Source: Mycobacterium helveticum | Lineage (GTDB): Bacteria; Actinomycetota; Actinomycetes; Mycobacteriales; Mycobacteriaceae | Length of the DNA stretch: 41,226 nucleotides | Direction of reading: 5' to 3' | Assembly: GCF_007714205.1 (NCBI RefSeq) | Contig: NZ_VMQU01000042.1 | Span: forward strand, 1 to 41,226 | In this document: positions 27,166 through 36,198 of the stretch, piece by piece | Numbering within the stretch: the first letter of the stretch is position 1 | Layout: each line of letters opens with the position of its first letter | Notes under the pieces: generated by a model | What the model saw: the letters and a program-made list of their open reading frames with translations, nothing else | Told to the model about the DNA's origin: nothing | The model's database searches: none | Position numbers and translations under genes: made by a program

Positions 27166-29437
27166 CGGCAGGTGCGGCCCCCGAGTCGGACGGCGTCTCG
27201 GAAGCGGCGCTGTCGTCGACCACGACCAGCGAGATCTTGCCCCGCTTGTCGATGTCGGCGATCTCGACCCGCAGCTTGTCGCCGATGCTGACCACGTCCT
27301 CGACCTTCGCAACGCGCTTGCCCTTGCCGAGCTTGGAGATGTGCACCAGACCGTCACGGCCCGGCAGCAGCGACACGAACGCGCCGAAGTCGGTGGTCTT
27401 GACCACGGTCCCCAGGAACCGCTCGCCGACCGTCGGGAGCTGCGGGTTGGCGATCGCGTTGATCCGGTCGATGGCGGCCTGCGCGGACGGGCCGTCGGTG
27501 GCGCCGACGAACACGGTGCCGTCGTCCTCGATGGAGATCTGCGCGCCGGTCTCCTCGGTGATGGCATTGATGACCTTGCCCTTGGGCCCGATGACCTCGC
27601 CGATCTTGTCGACCGGGACCTTGATCGTGGTCACCCGCGGGGCGTAGGGGCTCATCTCGTCCGGTTCGTCGATCGCCTCGGCCATGACCTCCAGGATGGT
27701 CAGCCGGGCGTCTTTGGCCTGCTCGAGCGCGCCCGCGAGCACCTGGGAGGGAATCCCGTCGAGCTTGGTGTCCAACTGCAGGGCGGTGACGATGTCCTTG
27801 GTACCGGCGCACTTGAAGTCCATGTCGCCGAACGCGTCCTCGGCGCCGAGGATGTCGGTCAGGGTCACGAAGCGACGCTCGGTGCGGCCGTCAACCTCGA
27901 CGTCGTCGGAGACCAGGCCCATCGCGATGCCGGCCACCGGCGCCTTGAGCGGCACCCCGGCGTTGAGCATCGCCAGGGTGGAGGCGCAGACCGATCCCAT
28001 CGACGTCGAACCGTTGGAACTCAGGGCCTCCGAGACCTGGCGGATCGCGTACGGGAAGTCCTCGACGCTGGGCAGCACCGGGATCAGCGCCCGCTCGGCC
28101 AGCGCGCCGTGCCCGATCTCGCGCCGCTTGGGCGTACCGACGCGGCCGGTCTCGCCGGTGGAGAACGGCGGGAAGTTGTAGTGGTGCATGTAGCGCTTGG
28201 TCGTCTCGGGCCCCAGCGAGTCGATCCGCTGGGCCATCTTGACCATGTCCAGCGTGGTCACGCCCAGGATCTGGGTTTCGCCGCGCTCGAACAGCGCGCT
28301 GCCGTGTGCCCGCGGCACCACGGCGACCTCGGCCGACAGCGCGCGGATGTCGGTGATGCCCCGGCCGTCGATGCGGAAGTGGTCGGTGAGGATGCGCTGG
28401 CGGACCAGCTTCTTGGTCAGCGACCGGAACGCGGCGCCGACCTCCTTCTCCCGGCCCGCGTAGGTGCCTGAGGCCCCAGCAAGCTTCTCGAGCACCTGCG
28501 CCTTGAGCTCGTCGGTGCGGTTGTTGCGCTCGGTCTTGTCGGCGAGGGTCAGCGCCGCGGCCAGCTCCTCGGTGGCCACCGAGGAGACCGAGTAGTAGAC
28601 GTCCTCGCCGTATTCGGGGAACACCGGGAACTCGGTGGTGGGCTTGCCCGACCTCCCCGTCGCGCCGGCCAGCTCCCGCTGGGCCTCGCACAGCGTGGCG
28701 ATGAACGGCTTGGCGGCCTCCAGGCCTTGGGCCACAACACTTTCCGTCGGCGCCTGGGCGCCGCCCTCGACGAGGGAGAGGACGTTCTCGGTGGCCTCGG
28801 CCTCGACCATCATGATGGCCACATCCGGCTTGCCCTGTGCGTCTTCGCCGACGATGCGTCCGGCCACCACCATGTCGAAGACGGCCCGTTCGAGCTGCTC
28901 GACCGTGGGGAAGGCCACCCAGGTGCCGTCGATGAGCGCGACGCGCACGCCCCCGATCGGGCCGGAGAACGGCAGTCCGCTCAGCTGCGTGGAGGCGGAC
29001 GCGGCGTTGATCGCCAGCACGTCGTAGAGGTCGTTGGGATCCAGGCTCAGGATCGTGACCACGACCTGGATCTCGTTGCGCAGGCCCTCGACGAACGACG
29101 GGCGCAGCGGGCGGTCGATGAGCCGGCAGGTCAGGATCGCGTCGGTGGAGGGCCGCCCCTCACGCCGGAAGAACGACCCGGGGATGCGGCCGGCCGCATA
29201 CATGCGCTCCTCGACGTCGACCGTCAGCGGGAAGAAGTCGAAGTGCTCCCTGGGGCTCTTGCTGGCGGTGGTCGCCGACAGCAGCATGTTCTCGTCGTCC
29301 AGGTAGGCGACGACCGCCCCGGCGGCCTGCTGGGCCATCCGGCCGGTTTCGAAACGAATCGTGCGGGTGCCGAAGCTGCCGTTGTCGATAACGGCGGTGG
29401 ACTCGAACACACCCTGGTCAATCTCAGCTACAGACAT
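27143..29437 (-). CDS. pnp: Polyribonucleotide nucleotidyltransferase (PNPase / GpsI)
   Basis: 764 residues. Domain order: the first RNase PH domain at about 15-150 ([30 protein letters not shown]), a helical linker, the second RNase PH domain at about 350-570 ([21 protein letters not shown] and [21 protein letters not shown]), KH at about 600-650 ([21 protein letters not shown]) and S1 at about 665-735 ([34 protein letters not shown]). It is a 3'-5' phosphorolytic exoribonuclease and nucleotide polymerase in mRNA turnover. In mycobacteria the name gpsI reflects a claimed (p)ppGpp activity. The ATG at 29435-29437 follows GAGAGG at a long 14-nt spacing. Between rpsO and this gene lies a folded leader, described separately. 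Confidence 0.97.
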   Translation of the reverse strand: MSVAEIDQGVFESTAVIDNGSFGTRTIRFETGRMAQQAAGAVVAYLDDENMLLSATTASKSPREHFDFFPLTVDVEERMYAAGRIPGSFFRREGRPSTDAILTCRLIDRPLRPSFVEGLRNEIQVVVTILSLDPNDLYDVLAINAASASTQLSGLPFSGPIGGVRVALIDGTWVAFPTVEQLERAVFDMVVAGRIVGEDAQGKPDVAIMMVEAEATENVLSLVEGGAQAPTESVVAQGLEAAKPFIATLCEAQRELAGATGRSGKPTTEFPVFPEYGEDVYYSVSSVATEELAAALTLADKTERNNRTDELKAQVLEKLAGASGTYAGREKEVGAAFRSLTKKLVRQRILTDHFRIDGRGITDIRALSAEVAVVPRAHGSALFERGETQILGVTTLDMVKMAQRIDSLGPETTKRYMHHYNFPPFSTGETGRVGTPKRREIGHGALAERALIPVLPSVEDFPYAIRQVSEALSSNGSTSMGSVCASTLAMLNAGVPLKAPVAGIAMGLVSDDVEVDGRTERRFVTLTDILGAEDAFGDMDFKCAGTKDIVTALQLDTKLDGIPSQVLAGALEQAKDARLTILEVMAEAIDEPDEMSPYAPRVTTIKVPVDKIGEVIGPKGKVINAITEETGAQISIEDDGTVFVGATDGPSAQAAIDRINAIANPQLPTVGERFLGTVVKTTDFGAFVSLLPGRDGLVHISKLGKGKRVAKVEDVVSIGDKLRVEIADIDKRGKISLVVVDDSAASETPSDSGAAPADAATTGS

Positions 29438-29460
29438 CTGCGTCCGTACGGCCTCTCTTG

Positions 29461-29554
29461 GTATTCAGCTTTTTCGCGTGGTCCCCGCCGCACCGTCGCG
29501 GGCTGATCGGCCCGCGTGCCATCCGTGAAAGCGTGAAAAGCGAAGTCTGAATAC
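29461..29554 (-). promoter_or_regulatory. Folded pnp leader: long inverted repeat enclosing a hairpin
   Basis: Read on the pnp strand, GTATTCAG (29554-29547) pairs perfectly with CTGAATAC (29468-29461). The stem continues after a bulge, with CTTTTCACG at about 29540-29532 facing GCGAAAAAG at about 29477-29469. Inside, GCGGGC and GCCCGC (29515-29510 and 29503-29498) form a 6-bp hairpin with a 6-nt loop. The element ends 23 nt before the ATG at 29437, just ahead of the ribosome site. In E. coli the pnp leader is a hairpin cut by RNase III and used for PNPase autoregulation; an analogous role here is inference. Confidence 0.55.
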
Positions 29555-29715
29555 GGCTGCGGCCATCGATCGAAGCGGCCGACCTGCCCCAGATCCGGAG
29601 AGCCCGGCAGCCACTACCGAAGACCGCCCGATGCAGACTGGGCTGCTCCCTCGGAGGTGCCTAGTGACACGCTGGAACGGCACCCGCGGATCTGCGTGCA
29701 CCGCACCGATTGTCC

Positions 29716-29747
29716 GGGCCGAAGCGGCCCAGAACGTCCTCACTCTA
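29716..29747 (-). promoter_or_regulatory. Candidate pnp promoter (-10 TAGAGT) followed by a hairpin
   Basis: On the minus strand TAGAGT (29747-29742) matches the mycobacterial TANNNT -10 form; no clear -35 is seen. Just downstream GGGCCG and CGGCCC (29730-29725 and 29721-29716) form a perfect 6-bp stem with a 3-nt loop. A transcript starting near 29735 would begin with that stem and have a leader of about 300 nt before pnp. The rest of the 361-bp rpsO-pnp gap (29438-29798) holds no supported gene. Confidence 0.45.
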
Positions 29748-29798
29748 CACGGCCGCCGCGAGGCGCCCGAATCGCCGGGGTGACCTGCGCGGTCGGGG

Positions 29799-30068
29799 TC
29801 AGCGACGCAGGCCCAGGCGCTCGATGAGGGAGCGGTAGCGCTCCACGTCGAGCCGGGCGACGTACTTCAGCAGCCGGCGCCGCCGCCCGACCAACAGCAA
29901 AAGCCCACGGCGCGAATGGTGGTCGTGCTTGTGCACCTTGAGGTGCTCGGTCAGGTCGGCGATCCGCTTGGTCAGCATCGCGACCTGCGCCTCCGGGGAC
30001 CCGGTGTCGGTCTCATGCAACCCGTAGGTGCCCAGAATCTCTTTTTTCTGCTCGGCCGTCAGCGCCAC
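29799..30068 (-). CDS. rpsO: 30S ribosomal protein S15
   Basis: 89 residues, standard length. It binds 16S rRNA at the central three-way junction early in 30S assembly. The sequence has [42 protein letters not shown], and the conserved [24 protein letters not shown]. The start is GTG at 30066-30068. It lies upstream of pnp, the usual bacterial order, with a long spacer instead of lppU, which I remember from this interval in M. tuberculosis. About 118 bp separate it from ribF. Confidence 0.97.
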   Translation of the reverse strand: MALTAEQKKEILGTYGLHETDTGSPEAQVAMLTKRIADLTEHLKVHKHDHHSRRGLLLLVGRRRRLLKYVARLDVERYRSLIERLGLRR

Positions 30069-30186
30069 GAAAACAACTCCATCAATCGGTCCGCGATGAG
30101 TAGGTATCCCGGCGCGGCCACCGCGAACCGCAGCACGCGCCGATGTCGCCCGGCAGTCTAGCAGCCGGGCGGTCGCCCCCGAATCG

Positions 30187-31158
30187 TCAGTCTTTGAGCA
30201 GGGCGCGCGTACGTTCGGTGTCGGCGCCCATCTCCTCGACCAGGTCGCTCACCGCGTCGAACGTCTTCTGGCCGCGGATGCGGGCGACGAAATCCAGCGC
30301 CACATGCTGCCCGTACAGGTCGGCGTTATTGTCCAGCACGAACGCCTCGACCGTGCGGGTGCGCCCGGAGAAGGTCGGATTGGTGCCGACGGACACCGCG
30401 GCCCGGTAACGCTCCCCCGGCACGACGGTGCCCGTCACCGGTCCGTGCCCCAGCACGGTGAACCAGGCGGCGTACACCCCGTCGGCCGGGATGGCCGCGT
30501 ACATCGGCGGCGCCACGTTGGCGGTCGGATAGCCCAACTCGGCGCCGCGGCCATAGCCGCGGACCACGACGCCCTCGACGCGGTGCGGGCGGCCCAGCGC
30601 CTCGGTGGCCGCCATCATGTCCCCTGCGTCGACGCAGGACCGGATGTAGGTGGAGGAGAACGTCACGTTCTCGTTGCTGTGATGCTCGGACAGCAGCGAC
30701 ATCGACTCCACCGCGAAACCGAACCGCTCACCGGCCTTGCGCAGGGTGTCGACGTTGCCGGCCGCCTTCTTGCCGAAGGTGAAGTTCTCCCCCACCACGA
30801 CCTCCACCACATGCAGGTTCTCCACGAGTAACTCGTGGACGTAGCGCTCGGGGGTGAGCTTCATGAAGTCCGTCGTGAACGGCATCACCAGGAAGACGTC
30901 GATGCCCATCTCCTCGACCAGTTCGGCGCGGCGGGCGAGCGTCGTCAGCTGGGCCGGGTGGCTGCCGGGATAGACGACCTCCATCGGGTGGGGGTCGAAG
31001 GTCATCAGCACGGTCGGCACGTTGCGTGCGCGCGCCGCCTTGACCGCGTGGGCGATGAGTTCGGCATGCCCCCGGTGCACACCGTCGAACACCCCGATGG
31101 TGAGGACGCACCTGCCCCAGTCCGTGGGGATCTCGTCTTGGCCGCGCCAGCGCTGCAC
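30187..31158 (-). CDS. ribF: Bifunctional riboflavin kinase / FAD synthetase RibF
   Basis: 323 residues. The N-terminal FMN adenylyltransferase has [19 protein letters not shown] (the GxFDGxHxGH nucleotide motif) and [18 protein letters not shown], with [12 protein letters not shown] as the nucleotidyltransferase end. The C-terminal riboflavin kinase domain has [15 protein letters not shown] (the PTAN motif) and [15 protein letters not shown] and [14 protein letters not shown]. It phosphorylates riboflavin to FMN and adenylates FMN to FAD. It follows a divergent sirR-like gene by 107 bp. The ATG at 31156-31158 is taken as the start. Confidence 0.96.
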   Translation of the reverse strand: MQRWRGQDEIPTDWGRCVLTIGVFDGVHRGHAELIAHAVKAARARNVPTVLMTFDPHPMEVVYPGSHPAQLTTLARRAELVEEMGIDVFLVMPFTTDFMKLTPERYVHELLVENLHVVEVVVGENFTFGKKAAGNVDTLRKAGERFGFAVESMSLLSEHHSNENVTFSSTYIRSCVDAGDMMAATEALGRPHRVEGVVVRGYGRGAELGYPTANVAPPMYAAIPADGVYAAWFTVLGHGPVTGTVVPGERYRAAVSVGTNPTFSGRTRTVEAFVLDNNADLYGQHVALDFVARIRGQKTFDAVSDLVEEMGADTERTRALLKD

Positions 31159-31251
31159 GACCGCAAGCCTACGACCCCCGGTGGTGCGCCGCGGCGCGAC
31201 GTCCGGCCGGCACGACGCGGCCGGGCGCGGCGCCGGTTCGGGTGAGTTGCC

Positions 31252-31265
31252 TAAACTTCTGGCTT
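31252..31265 (+). promoter_or_regulatory. Leaderless promoter of the SirR/MntR-like gene
   Basis: TAAACT at 31252-31257 fits a mycobacterial -10 box and is followed by 8 nt to the GTG start at 31266, the spacing typical of leaderless transcripts. TTGCCTAA just upstream resembles half of a metal-regulator box and may be an autoregulatory site, but this is inference. Confidence 0.5.
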
Positions 31266-31970
31266 GTGAGGGCTGACGACGAGCCGGGTGGCCTGACCGC
31301 GGTCGGCCAGGACTACCTCAAGGCCATCTGGAACGCCCAGGAGTGGTCGCCGAAGGATGCCCCGCACAAGGTCAGCACCAAGATGCTGGCCGAGAAGATC
31401 GGGGTGTCGGCCAGCACGGCCTCGGAGTCCATCCGCAGACTCGCCGAGCAGGGCCTGGTCGACCACGAGAAGTACGGCGCGGTGTCGTTGACCGAGGCGG
31501 GGCGGCGGGCGGCGCTGGAGATGGTGCGCCGGCACCGGCTGCTGGAGACCTTCCTGGTCGACGAGCTGGGCTACGGCTGGGACGAGGTTCACGACGAGGC
31601 CGAGGTGCTCGAACACGCCGTGTCGGATCGCCTGGTGGCCCGCATCGACGCCAAGCTGGGATTCCCGCAGCGCGACCCGCACGGCGACCCGATCCCGGCC
31701 TCCGACGGGCAGGTGCCCACGCCGCCGGCGCGCCAGCTGTGGGCTTGCGGCGAGGGTGACCGCGGCACCGTGGCGCGCATCTCCGATGCCGACCCGGAGA
31801 TGCTGCGCTATTTCACCGATGTCGGGATCAGCCTCGACTCGCGGCTGCGGGTGCTGACCCGGCGCGAGTTCGCGGGCATGATCTCGGTGGCGATCGAGGC
31901 CGCCGACGGCGCCGCGACGACCGTCGACCTGGGCAGCCCGGCGGCCCGGGCGATCTGGGTGGTGGGCTAA
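31266..31970 (+). CDS. sirR: DtxR/MntR-family metal-dependent regulator (SirR-like)
   Basis: 234 residues from GTG 31266. The HTH is at about 22-70: VSTKMLAEKIGVSASTASES and IRRLAEQGLVDHEKYGAVSL. The dimerisation and metal-binding domain has MVRRHRLLETFLVDELGYGW, DEVHDEAEVLEHAVSDRLVARID and a C-terminal FeoA/SH3-like domain (ARISDADPEMLRYFTDVGISLDSRLRVLTR). Members repress metal uptake genes when loaded with manganese or iron. By position it is Rv2788, shown to act as a manganese-responsive MntR. The GTG start is supported by the -10 box 8 nt upstream; an in-frame ATG at 31242 would precede that promoter. It is divergent from ribF. Confidence 0.92.
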   Translation: MRADDEPGGLTAVGQDYLKAIWNAQEWSPKDAPHKVSTKMLAEKIGVSASTASESIRRLAEQGLVDHEKYGAVSLTEAGRRAALEMVRRHRLLETFLVDELGYGWDEVHDEAEVLEHAVSDRLVARIDAKLGFPQRDPHGDPIPASDGQVPTPPARQLWACGEGDRGTVARISDADPEMLRYFTDVGISLDSRLRVLTRREFAGMISVAIEAADGAATTVDLGSPAARAIWVVG

Positions 31971-32320
31971 CCGGCGCCCGTCAGTCGGCCGGCAGGCCCC
32001 CGGGGATGTGGGTGACCTGAACCTGCAAGGCGATCCGCTGTCCGGTGTGCAACGGGCCCTGGGAGAGTTCGCGCGGGAGCGCGATGCCAGGACGACAGGA
32101 TTCGTCCAGGGCGATAATTTGCGCCTCCCCGATAAAACACGGGAATTATTGGCCGAATTCGCCGGCCGCGAGAAATGCTTCGGGTAATTATGCCCGACGC
32201 GAATATGCAACTCCGGACCTCATGCATCGCCCCTGCCGAGGGCACCGGCATATAAGCGCCCCTCACCCTCAACTCCCGGGCTTTGATTGATCACAGCTAT
32301 CAGGCGATTCGAATCCTGTC
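31971..32320. other. Non-coding stretch with a gene fragment
   Basis: From the sirR stop to the promoter of the small secreted gene. A minus-strand C-terminal fragment occupies 31981-32145 (listed separately). The part from 32146 to 32320 is less GC-rich and has no supported gene. The composition drop and the missing partner suggest a deletion relative to M. tuberculosis, which has several genes between sirR and truB. Confidence 0.5.
31981..32145 (-). pseudogene. C-terminal fragment of an unidentified protein
   Basis: The minus-strand frame gives 54 residues, including CRPGIALPRELSQGPLHTGQ and RIALQVQVTHIPGGLPAD, then a stop at 31981. The stretch is regular coding-like sequence with a hydrophobic beta-strand pattern, but the frame has an in-frame TAA at 32146-32148 and no ATG or GTG start. 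I do not recognise the family. It is most simply the surviving 3' end of a gene lost by deletion; an intact gene using an unusual start codon is less likely. Confidence 0.4.
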
Positions 32321-32351
32321 TTGGACGGCGACGACATTATTTGAGCATAAT
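32321..32351 (+). promoter_or_regulatory. Candidate promoter of the small secreted protein gene
   Basis: TTGGAC (32321-32326) and CATAAT (32346-32351) make a good -35/-10 pair with a 19-bp spacer, slightly long. A start near 32358 gives a leader of about 145 nt containing the 17-bp repeats and the ribosome site. Confidence 0.45.
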
Positions 32352-32381
32352 CTTGGTGATAGCCCCCTACGCGCACAAACT

Positions 32382-32449
32382 TTCACTGCCCCGGAATTTT
32401 CACTGCCCCGGAATTTTCACTGCCCCGGAATTTTCACTGCCTCGGGATT
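32382..32449 (+). repeat. 17-bp tandem repeat, four copies, in a 5' leader
   Basis: TTCACTGCCCCGGAATT is repeated at 32382-32398, 32399-32415 and 32416-32432, with a fourth copy at 32433-32449 changed at two positions (CCTCGGGATT). It sits between the candidate promoter and the start codon at 32502. A purine-rich GGAGGAGGGCC duplication follows at about 32467-32488. Copy number probably varies between strains. Confidence 0.95.
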
Positions 32450-32501
32450 TCTCGGATCGATCGGCCGGAGGAGGGCCGGAGGAGGGCCCAAGGAGGAGAT
32501 T

Positions 32502-32861
32502 GTGACCAACCTCGTGGTCGCGGCGCGATACGGCGTCTGGGGAGCTGGGATGCTGCTCGCGGCGAGCATGTCCTGCCCCCAGGTGGCCGTGTCGCGTGCC
32601 GACCCGACCAGACCGGCCGAGCCTGACGTGGTGAGCTATGCGACCACGGCAGCGCCTGCCGTATGTCGAAGCCTGGACATCCGCCCGACGCTGCGCGGGG
32701 TCCTGTTGGCGATGCAGGACGTGATGGACCAGTCGGGTTTCGGCAGCCGCCAGGCCAGTCAAGTGGTCACACTCTCGGTCACCGACCAATGCCCCCGCCA
32801 TACCCACCTGCTCGAGGAGATGGTCGCGCTGGTGGAGAACAAAGGCGAGGAACTGATGTGA
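32502..32861 (+). CDS. Small exported protein, DUF732-like
   Basis: 119 residues from the GTG at 32502, which has AAGGAGGAG seven nt upstream, the best ribosome site in the window. The start TNLVVAARYGVWGAGMLLAA is a signal peptide with likely cleavage near VSRADP. The mature part contains two cysteines (AVCRSLDIRPTLRGVLLAMQ and TDQCPRHTHLL) and a helical segment like DUF732 secreted mycobacterial proteins, whose function is unknown. It converges on truB with 12 bp between stops. Its leader carries the 17-bp repeats, so expression may vary with repeat number. Confidence 0.8.
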   Translation: MTNLVVAARYGVWGAGMLLAASMSCPQVAVSRADPTRPAEPDVVSYATTAAPAVCRSLDIRPTLRGVLLAMQDVMDQSGFGSRQASQVVTLSVTDQCPRHTHLLEEMVALVENKGEELM

Positions 32862-32873
32862 ATGCGGTCCGAC

Positions 32874-33776
32874 TCATTCCGGTCCGGCCTCCAGCGTCGC
32901 CGGGCGGATGACCACCACCGACTTGGTCCGCGAGCCCTCGTCGCGCAGCAGCGCCAGCACGCGGCCGTCGGGGCCGCAGGCGGCGTAAACGCCGTCGATG
33001 CCGGCCGGCGGTAGGGGCCGGCCGTGGCCGGTGGCCTCGGCCTCCTCGGCGGTCAGGTCGCGGCGGGCGAACATCAGCAGGCAGGCCTCGTCCAGGGTGT
33101 GGGACAGCCGGGGCCGCTCGGCCAGGTCGTCGAGCGAGCCCGCCTGGTCCAGCCCGAAGCGGCCGACGCGGGTGCGCCGCAACGACGTCAGATGCCCGCC
33201 CACCCCCAGCGCGGCGCCCAGGTCGCGGGCCAGCGCCCGGACGTAGGTGCCCGACGAGCAGTCGACCTCGACATCGAGGTCGACGCGCTCGCCGTGGGAT
33301 CGGCGCGCCATCACGTCGAACCGGTCGATGCGCACCGGCCTGGCGGCGAGTTCGACGGCGTGGCCCTCGCGGACCAGGCGGTAGGCGCGCCGGCCGTCCA
33401 CCTTGATGGCGCTGACGGCCGAGGGCACCTGCTCGATGTCACCGCGCAGCCCGTCGACCGCGGCGGCGATCGCCTCGTCGGTCAGGTGCCCGGCCGGGGC
33501 GCTGTGCAGCAGCTCGCCCTCGGCGTCCTCGGTGGACGTGGTCTGCCCGAGCCGGACGGTGGCCGCGTACGACTTCGGGGCCGCCGTCAGCAGGCCGAGG
33601 ATCTTGGTGGCCCGGTCGACGCCGATCACCAGCACGCCGGTGGCCATGGGGTCCAGCGTGCCGGCGTGTCCCACCCTGCGCGTGGAGAAGATGCGCCGAC
33701 AGCGCGCCACGACGTCGTGACTGGTCATCCCGGCCGGCTTGTCGACGACGACGAGACCGGGCCCGCTCGGGCTCAT
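32874..33776 (-). CDS. truB: tRNA pseudouridine(55) synthase TruB
   Basis: 300 residues. It converts U55 in the T-loop of tRNAs to pseudouridine. The catalytic Asp42 lies in [37 protein letters not shown] is the usual N-terminal motif, followed by [21 protein letters not shown] and [17 protein letters not shown]. The C-terminal domain ends RSLVVIRP-like ([13 protein letters not shown]). Start ATG 33774-33776 overlaps the pptT stop (ATGA). The three genes pptH, pptT and truB run as one coupled operon on the minus strand. Confidence 0.96.
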   Translation of the reverse strand: MSPSGPGLVVVDKPAGMTSHDVVARCRRIFSTRRVGHAGTLDPMATGVLVIGVDRATKILGLLTAAPKSYAATVRLGQTTSTEDAEGELLHSAPAGHLTDEAIAAAVDGLRGDIEQVPSAVSAIKVDGRRAYRLVREGHAVELAARPVRIDRFDVMARRSHGERVDLDVEVDCSSGTYVRALARDLGAALGVGGHLTSLRRTRVGRFGLDQAGSLDDLAERPRLSHTLDEACLLMFARRDLTAEEAEATGHGRPLPPAGIDGVYAACGPDGRVLALLRDEGSRTKSVVVIRPATLEAGPE

Positions 33777-34459
33777 AGCACGATCGCGGTGAGCACCAGT
33801 CCGCGCTCGACCGACCACCGGCCGCGCAGCGCGGTCAGGGGCGGCCCCGCCAGCGCGGCGCCGTCGATAAGGATCTTGGAGACGAACCCGCCCGCGCAAC
33901 CGCCGCCACCGGGATCGAGGTCGAACACGATGTGGGCGTCCTCGAAACCGAGCCATCTGTTGGTCAACGGGAACCACGCCTTGTACGTTGCTTCCTTGGC
34001 GCAGAACAGGATCCGGTCCCAGTGCAGGCCGTGGGGCAGCGCGGCGATCTCGTGGCGTTCCTCGGCCAGGGTGATCGCGTCCAGCACCCCGTTGGGCAGC
34101 ACGTCGTGCGGTTCGGCGTCGATGCCGACCGAACGGACCGCGCCGGCGCGGCCCACCACCGCCCCGCGGTAGCCCGTGCAGTGAGTGAGGCTGCCCACCA
34201 CGCCGTCGGGCCAGCAGGGTTCCCCCTTGTCGCCCTTGAGGATCGGCACCGGCGGCACGCCGAGCTGACCCAGCGCGGTACGGGCGCAGTGCCGCACGGT
34301 GATGAACTCGTTGCGCCGCTTGGCGACCGACTTGGCGATCAACGGCTCCTCTTCGGGCAGCGGGGCCAAACCGGGCGGGTCGGTGTACAGCTCCGAATAC
34401 GCGAGGTCCTGCGACACCGTCTCTGGCAGCACCGCCGACACCAGCATGCGCGTCGTCAT
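33773..34459 (-). CDS. pptT: 4'-phosphopantetheinyl transferase PptT
   Basis: 228 residues. It moves phosphopantetheine from CoA to carrier domains of the large polyketide synthases and non-ribosomal synthetases (mycolic acid, siderophore and lipid synthesis). Core motifs are [13 protein letters not shown] (metal-binding Asp and Glu), [18 protein letters not shown] (the KEAxxKA motif) and the CoA-binding [14 protein letters not shown] and [20 protein letters not shown]. It is close to the M. tuberculosis enzyme along the whole length. The ATG at 34457-34459 overlaps the pptH stop by 4 bp. It is essential in M. tuberculosis and a drug target. Confidence 0.96.
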   Translation of the reverse strand: MTTRMLVSAVLPETVSQDLAYSELYTDPPGLAPLPEEEPLIAKSVAKRRNEFITVRHCARTALGQLGVPPVPILKGDKGEPCWPDGVVGSLTHCTGYRGAVVGRAGAVRSVGIDAEPHDVLPNGVLDAITLAEERHEIAALPHGLHWDRILFCAKEATYKAWFPLTNRWLGFEDAHIVFDLDPGGGGCAGGFVSKILIDGAALAGPPLTALRGRWSVERGLVLTAIVL

Positions 34460-35433
34460 CGGGACTGCCGCTGCCGCACTCGTTCCCGGAACTTGGCGGC
34501 CTGCTCGCGCATCTGGGGGGTGATGTCGAAGTGGCCGCCGAAGGCGTTGAGGTAGCCGGGCGGGTACTGGGGGTCGGGCAGCACCTGGCGCAGCCAGCTG
34601 TAGGGCGTGCGACGCCGCCACTCCCGCGGGTAGCCCACCGACACCTCCTCGAAGCGCACGTCGTCGTACCAGGTGGTGCGTGGAATGTGCAGGTGGCCGT
34701 AGACCGAGCACACGGCGTTGTAGCGGGTGTGCCAGTCGGCGGTCTTGGTGGTCCCGCACCACAGCGCGAACTCCGGGTAGAACAACGCGTCACAGGGGTC
34801 GCGCACCAGCGGGAAATGGTTGACCAACACGGTCGGCGTCATCCAGTCGAGCTGTTCGAGCCGGGCGCGGGTCTTGGCCAGCCGCTCCCGGCACCAGGCG
34901 TCGCGGGTGGCGTAGGGCTCCGGCGACAACAGGAACTCGTCGGTGGCCACCACGTTGGCCTCCCGCGCGATCGTCAGGCCCTCGGCCTTGGTCGTGGCCC
35001 CCTCCGGCAAAAAGCTGTAGTCGTAGAGCAAGAACATCGGCACGATCGTGGCCGGGCCGCCGCGTTCGGTCCACACCGGGAACGGATGCTCGGGCGTGAC
35101 CACGCCCATCTGGTCGCACATGGTGACCAGGTAGTCGTAGCGGCTTCGCCCGAAGATCTGCCTGGGATCCCGGTTGGTGGTCCACAGCTCGTGGTTGCCC
35201 GGCACCCAGATCACCTTGGCGAACCGCCGTCGCAGCAGGTCGAGCGTCCAGTGGATCTCGTCGGTGCGTTCGGCGACGTCGCCCGCGACGATCAGCCAGT
35301 CGTCCGGGGACGACGGGTGCAGCGACTCGGCGATCGGTTTGTTGCCCAGGTGCCCGGTGTGCAGGTCGGACACCGCCCACAGGGTGGGTTGGGGGGCAGG
35401 TTGCCCCCCGCTCGTCGATTCCTGCCCGGCCAT
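34456..35433 (-). CDS. pptH: Metallophosphoesterase PptH (phosphopantetheinyl hydrolase)
   Basis: 325 residues. All five calcineurin-type metal motifs are present: [28 protein letters not shown] and GHLHIPR. The orthologue Rv2795c was shown to remove phosphopantetheine from carrier proteins, opposing PptT, and its loss gives resistance to PptT inhibitors. The pair is translationally coupled (ATGA), which keeps writer and eraser at linked levels. The start is the ATG at 35431-35433, since the metallophosphoesterase fold begins about 20 residues later; an upstream in-frame extension is Arg-rich shadow. It is first of the operon and divergent from the DUF3558-like gene. Confidence 0.93.
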   Translation of the reverse strand: MAGQESTSGGQPAPQPTLWAVSDLHTGHLGNKPIAESLHPSSPDDWLIVAGDVAERTDEIHWTLDLLRRRFAKVIWVPGNHELWTTNRDPRQIFGRSRYDYLVTMCDQMGVVTPEHPFPVWTERGGPATIVPMFLLYDYSFLPEGATTKAEGLTIAREANVVATDEFLLSPEPYATRDAWCRERLAKTRARLEQLDWMTPTVLVNHFPLVRDPCDALFYPEFALWCGTTKTADWHTRYNAVCSVYGHLHIPRTTWYDDVRFEEVSVGYPREWRRRTPYSWLRQVLPDPQYPPGYLNAFGGHFDITPQMREQAAKFRERVRQRQSR

Positions 35434-35564
35434 GACCAACCAGCCTAACGACCCGCGCCGCGCGAGCCGGGCCGCGCCCGGCCGGTACCCGGGTTCGGCC
35501 GTGACGGCGACCACGCGACTTGTACACTCCCGGGCAAGGACCGCCGAGGGCATCAGGGGGTGTC

Positions 35565-36158
35565 GTGTTCGCCAACGTGCGTCTGATGGGGGCGCTGGGG
35601 GCAGTGCTCACAGCGGTCATAGGCGGTGCGCTGGGCTGGCAGGGCACCGCGGACGCGCCGGGCGCGCACGGGCTCGAGGGGCCCGTGCAGCTGCGGTCGA
35701 CGGGCCTGCCGCTGGAAACGACCATGAAGAGCCCGATCGTGGCGACCACCGACCCGCGGCCGTTCGACGCGTGCGAGGACATCCCGTTCGGCGCCCTGCA
35801 ACGGCTGGGCCTGGCGTTCACCCCGCCCGAACACGAGGACGGCCTGCGCTGCCACTTCGACGCGGGCAATTATCAGCTGGCCGTGGAACCCATCATCTGG
35901 CGCACCTACGCGCAAACCCTGCCCCCGGATGCCGTCGAGACCACGATCGCCGGACACCGCGCCGCGCAGTACTGGGTGCTGAAGCCGACCTATCACAACG
36001 ACTTCTGGTACCGGTCCTGCATGGTCGTGCTGAAGACCAGCTACGGCGTGATCCAGCAGGCGCTGTACTACTCGACCGTCTACTCCGACCCCGACGTCGA
36101 CTGCATGGCGACCAACCTGCAGCGCGCCAACGACCTCGCCCCGTACTACAAGTTCTAA
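35565..36158 (+). CDS. Exported protein, DUF3558-like (Rv2799-type)
   Basis: 197 residues from GTG 35565, with CAGGGGGT as ribosome site just upstream. One N-terminal hydrophobic segment (LMGALGAVLTAVIGGALGW) is a signal peptide or membrane anchor. There is no lipobox cysteine. The mature domain starts DPRPFDACEDIPFGALQRLG and contains four further cysteines or paired positions (LRCHF, YRSCMVVL, VDCMAT), in keeping with the DUF3558 exported family. Function is unknown. It lies 40 bp before the CocE-type hydrolase; both match Rv2799-Rv2800 by order. Confidence 0.78.
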   Translation: MFANVRLMGALGAVLTAVIGGALGWQGTADAPGAHGLEGPVQLRSTGLPLETTMKSPIVATTDPRPFDACEDIPFGALQRLGLAFTPPEHEDGLRCHFDAGNYQLAVEPIIWRTYAQTLPPDAVETTIAGHRAAQYWVLKPTYHNDFWYRSCMVVLKTSYGVIQQALYYSTVYSDPDVDCMATNLQRANDLAPYYKF

Positions 36159-36185
36159 TCGGGCCCGACCGCGCCCCCGTGGCAA

Positions 36186-36198
36186 TAGCCTGGGCACC
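36186..36198 (+). promoter_or_regulatory. Candidate leaderless promoter of the CocE/NonD hydrolase
   Basis: TAGCCT (36186-36191) fits a TANNNT -10 box and is followed by 7 nt to the GTG at 36199. It lies in the 40-bp gap after the DUF3558-like gene, so the hydrolase may have its own start in addition to readthrough. Confidence 0.4.

Noticed and set aside
29465..29743. 92-codon open frame between pnp and rpsO
   Set aside because: No domain, no ribosome site, and it overlaps the palindromic leader elements; not LppU.
32382..32449. CRISPR array
   Set aside because: The 17-bp units are directly adjacent without spacers, so this is a tandem repeat.
32283..32501. Start of the small secreted protein gene at ATG 32283
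   Set aside because: It would translate the promoter and the 17-bp repeats and bury the signal peptide; GTG 32502 has a near-perfect ribosome site.
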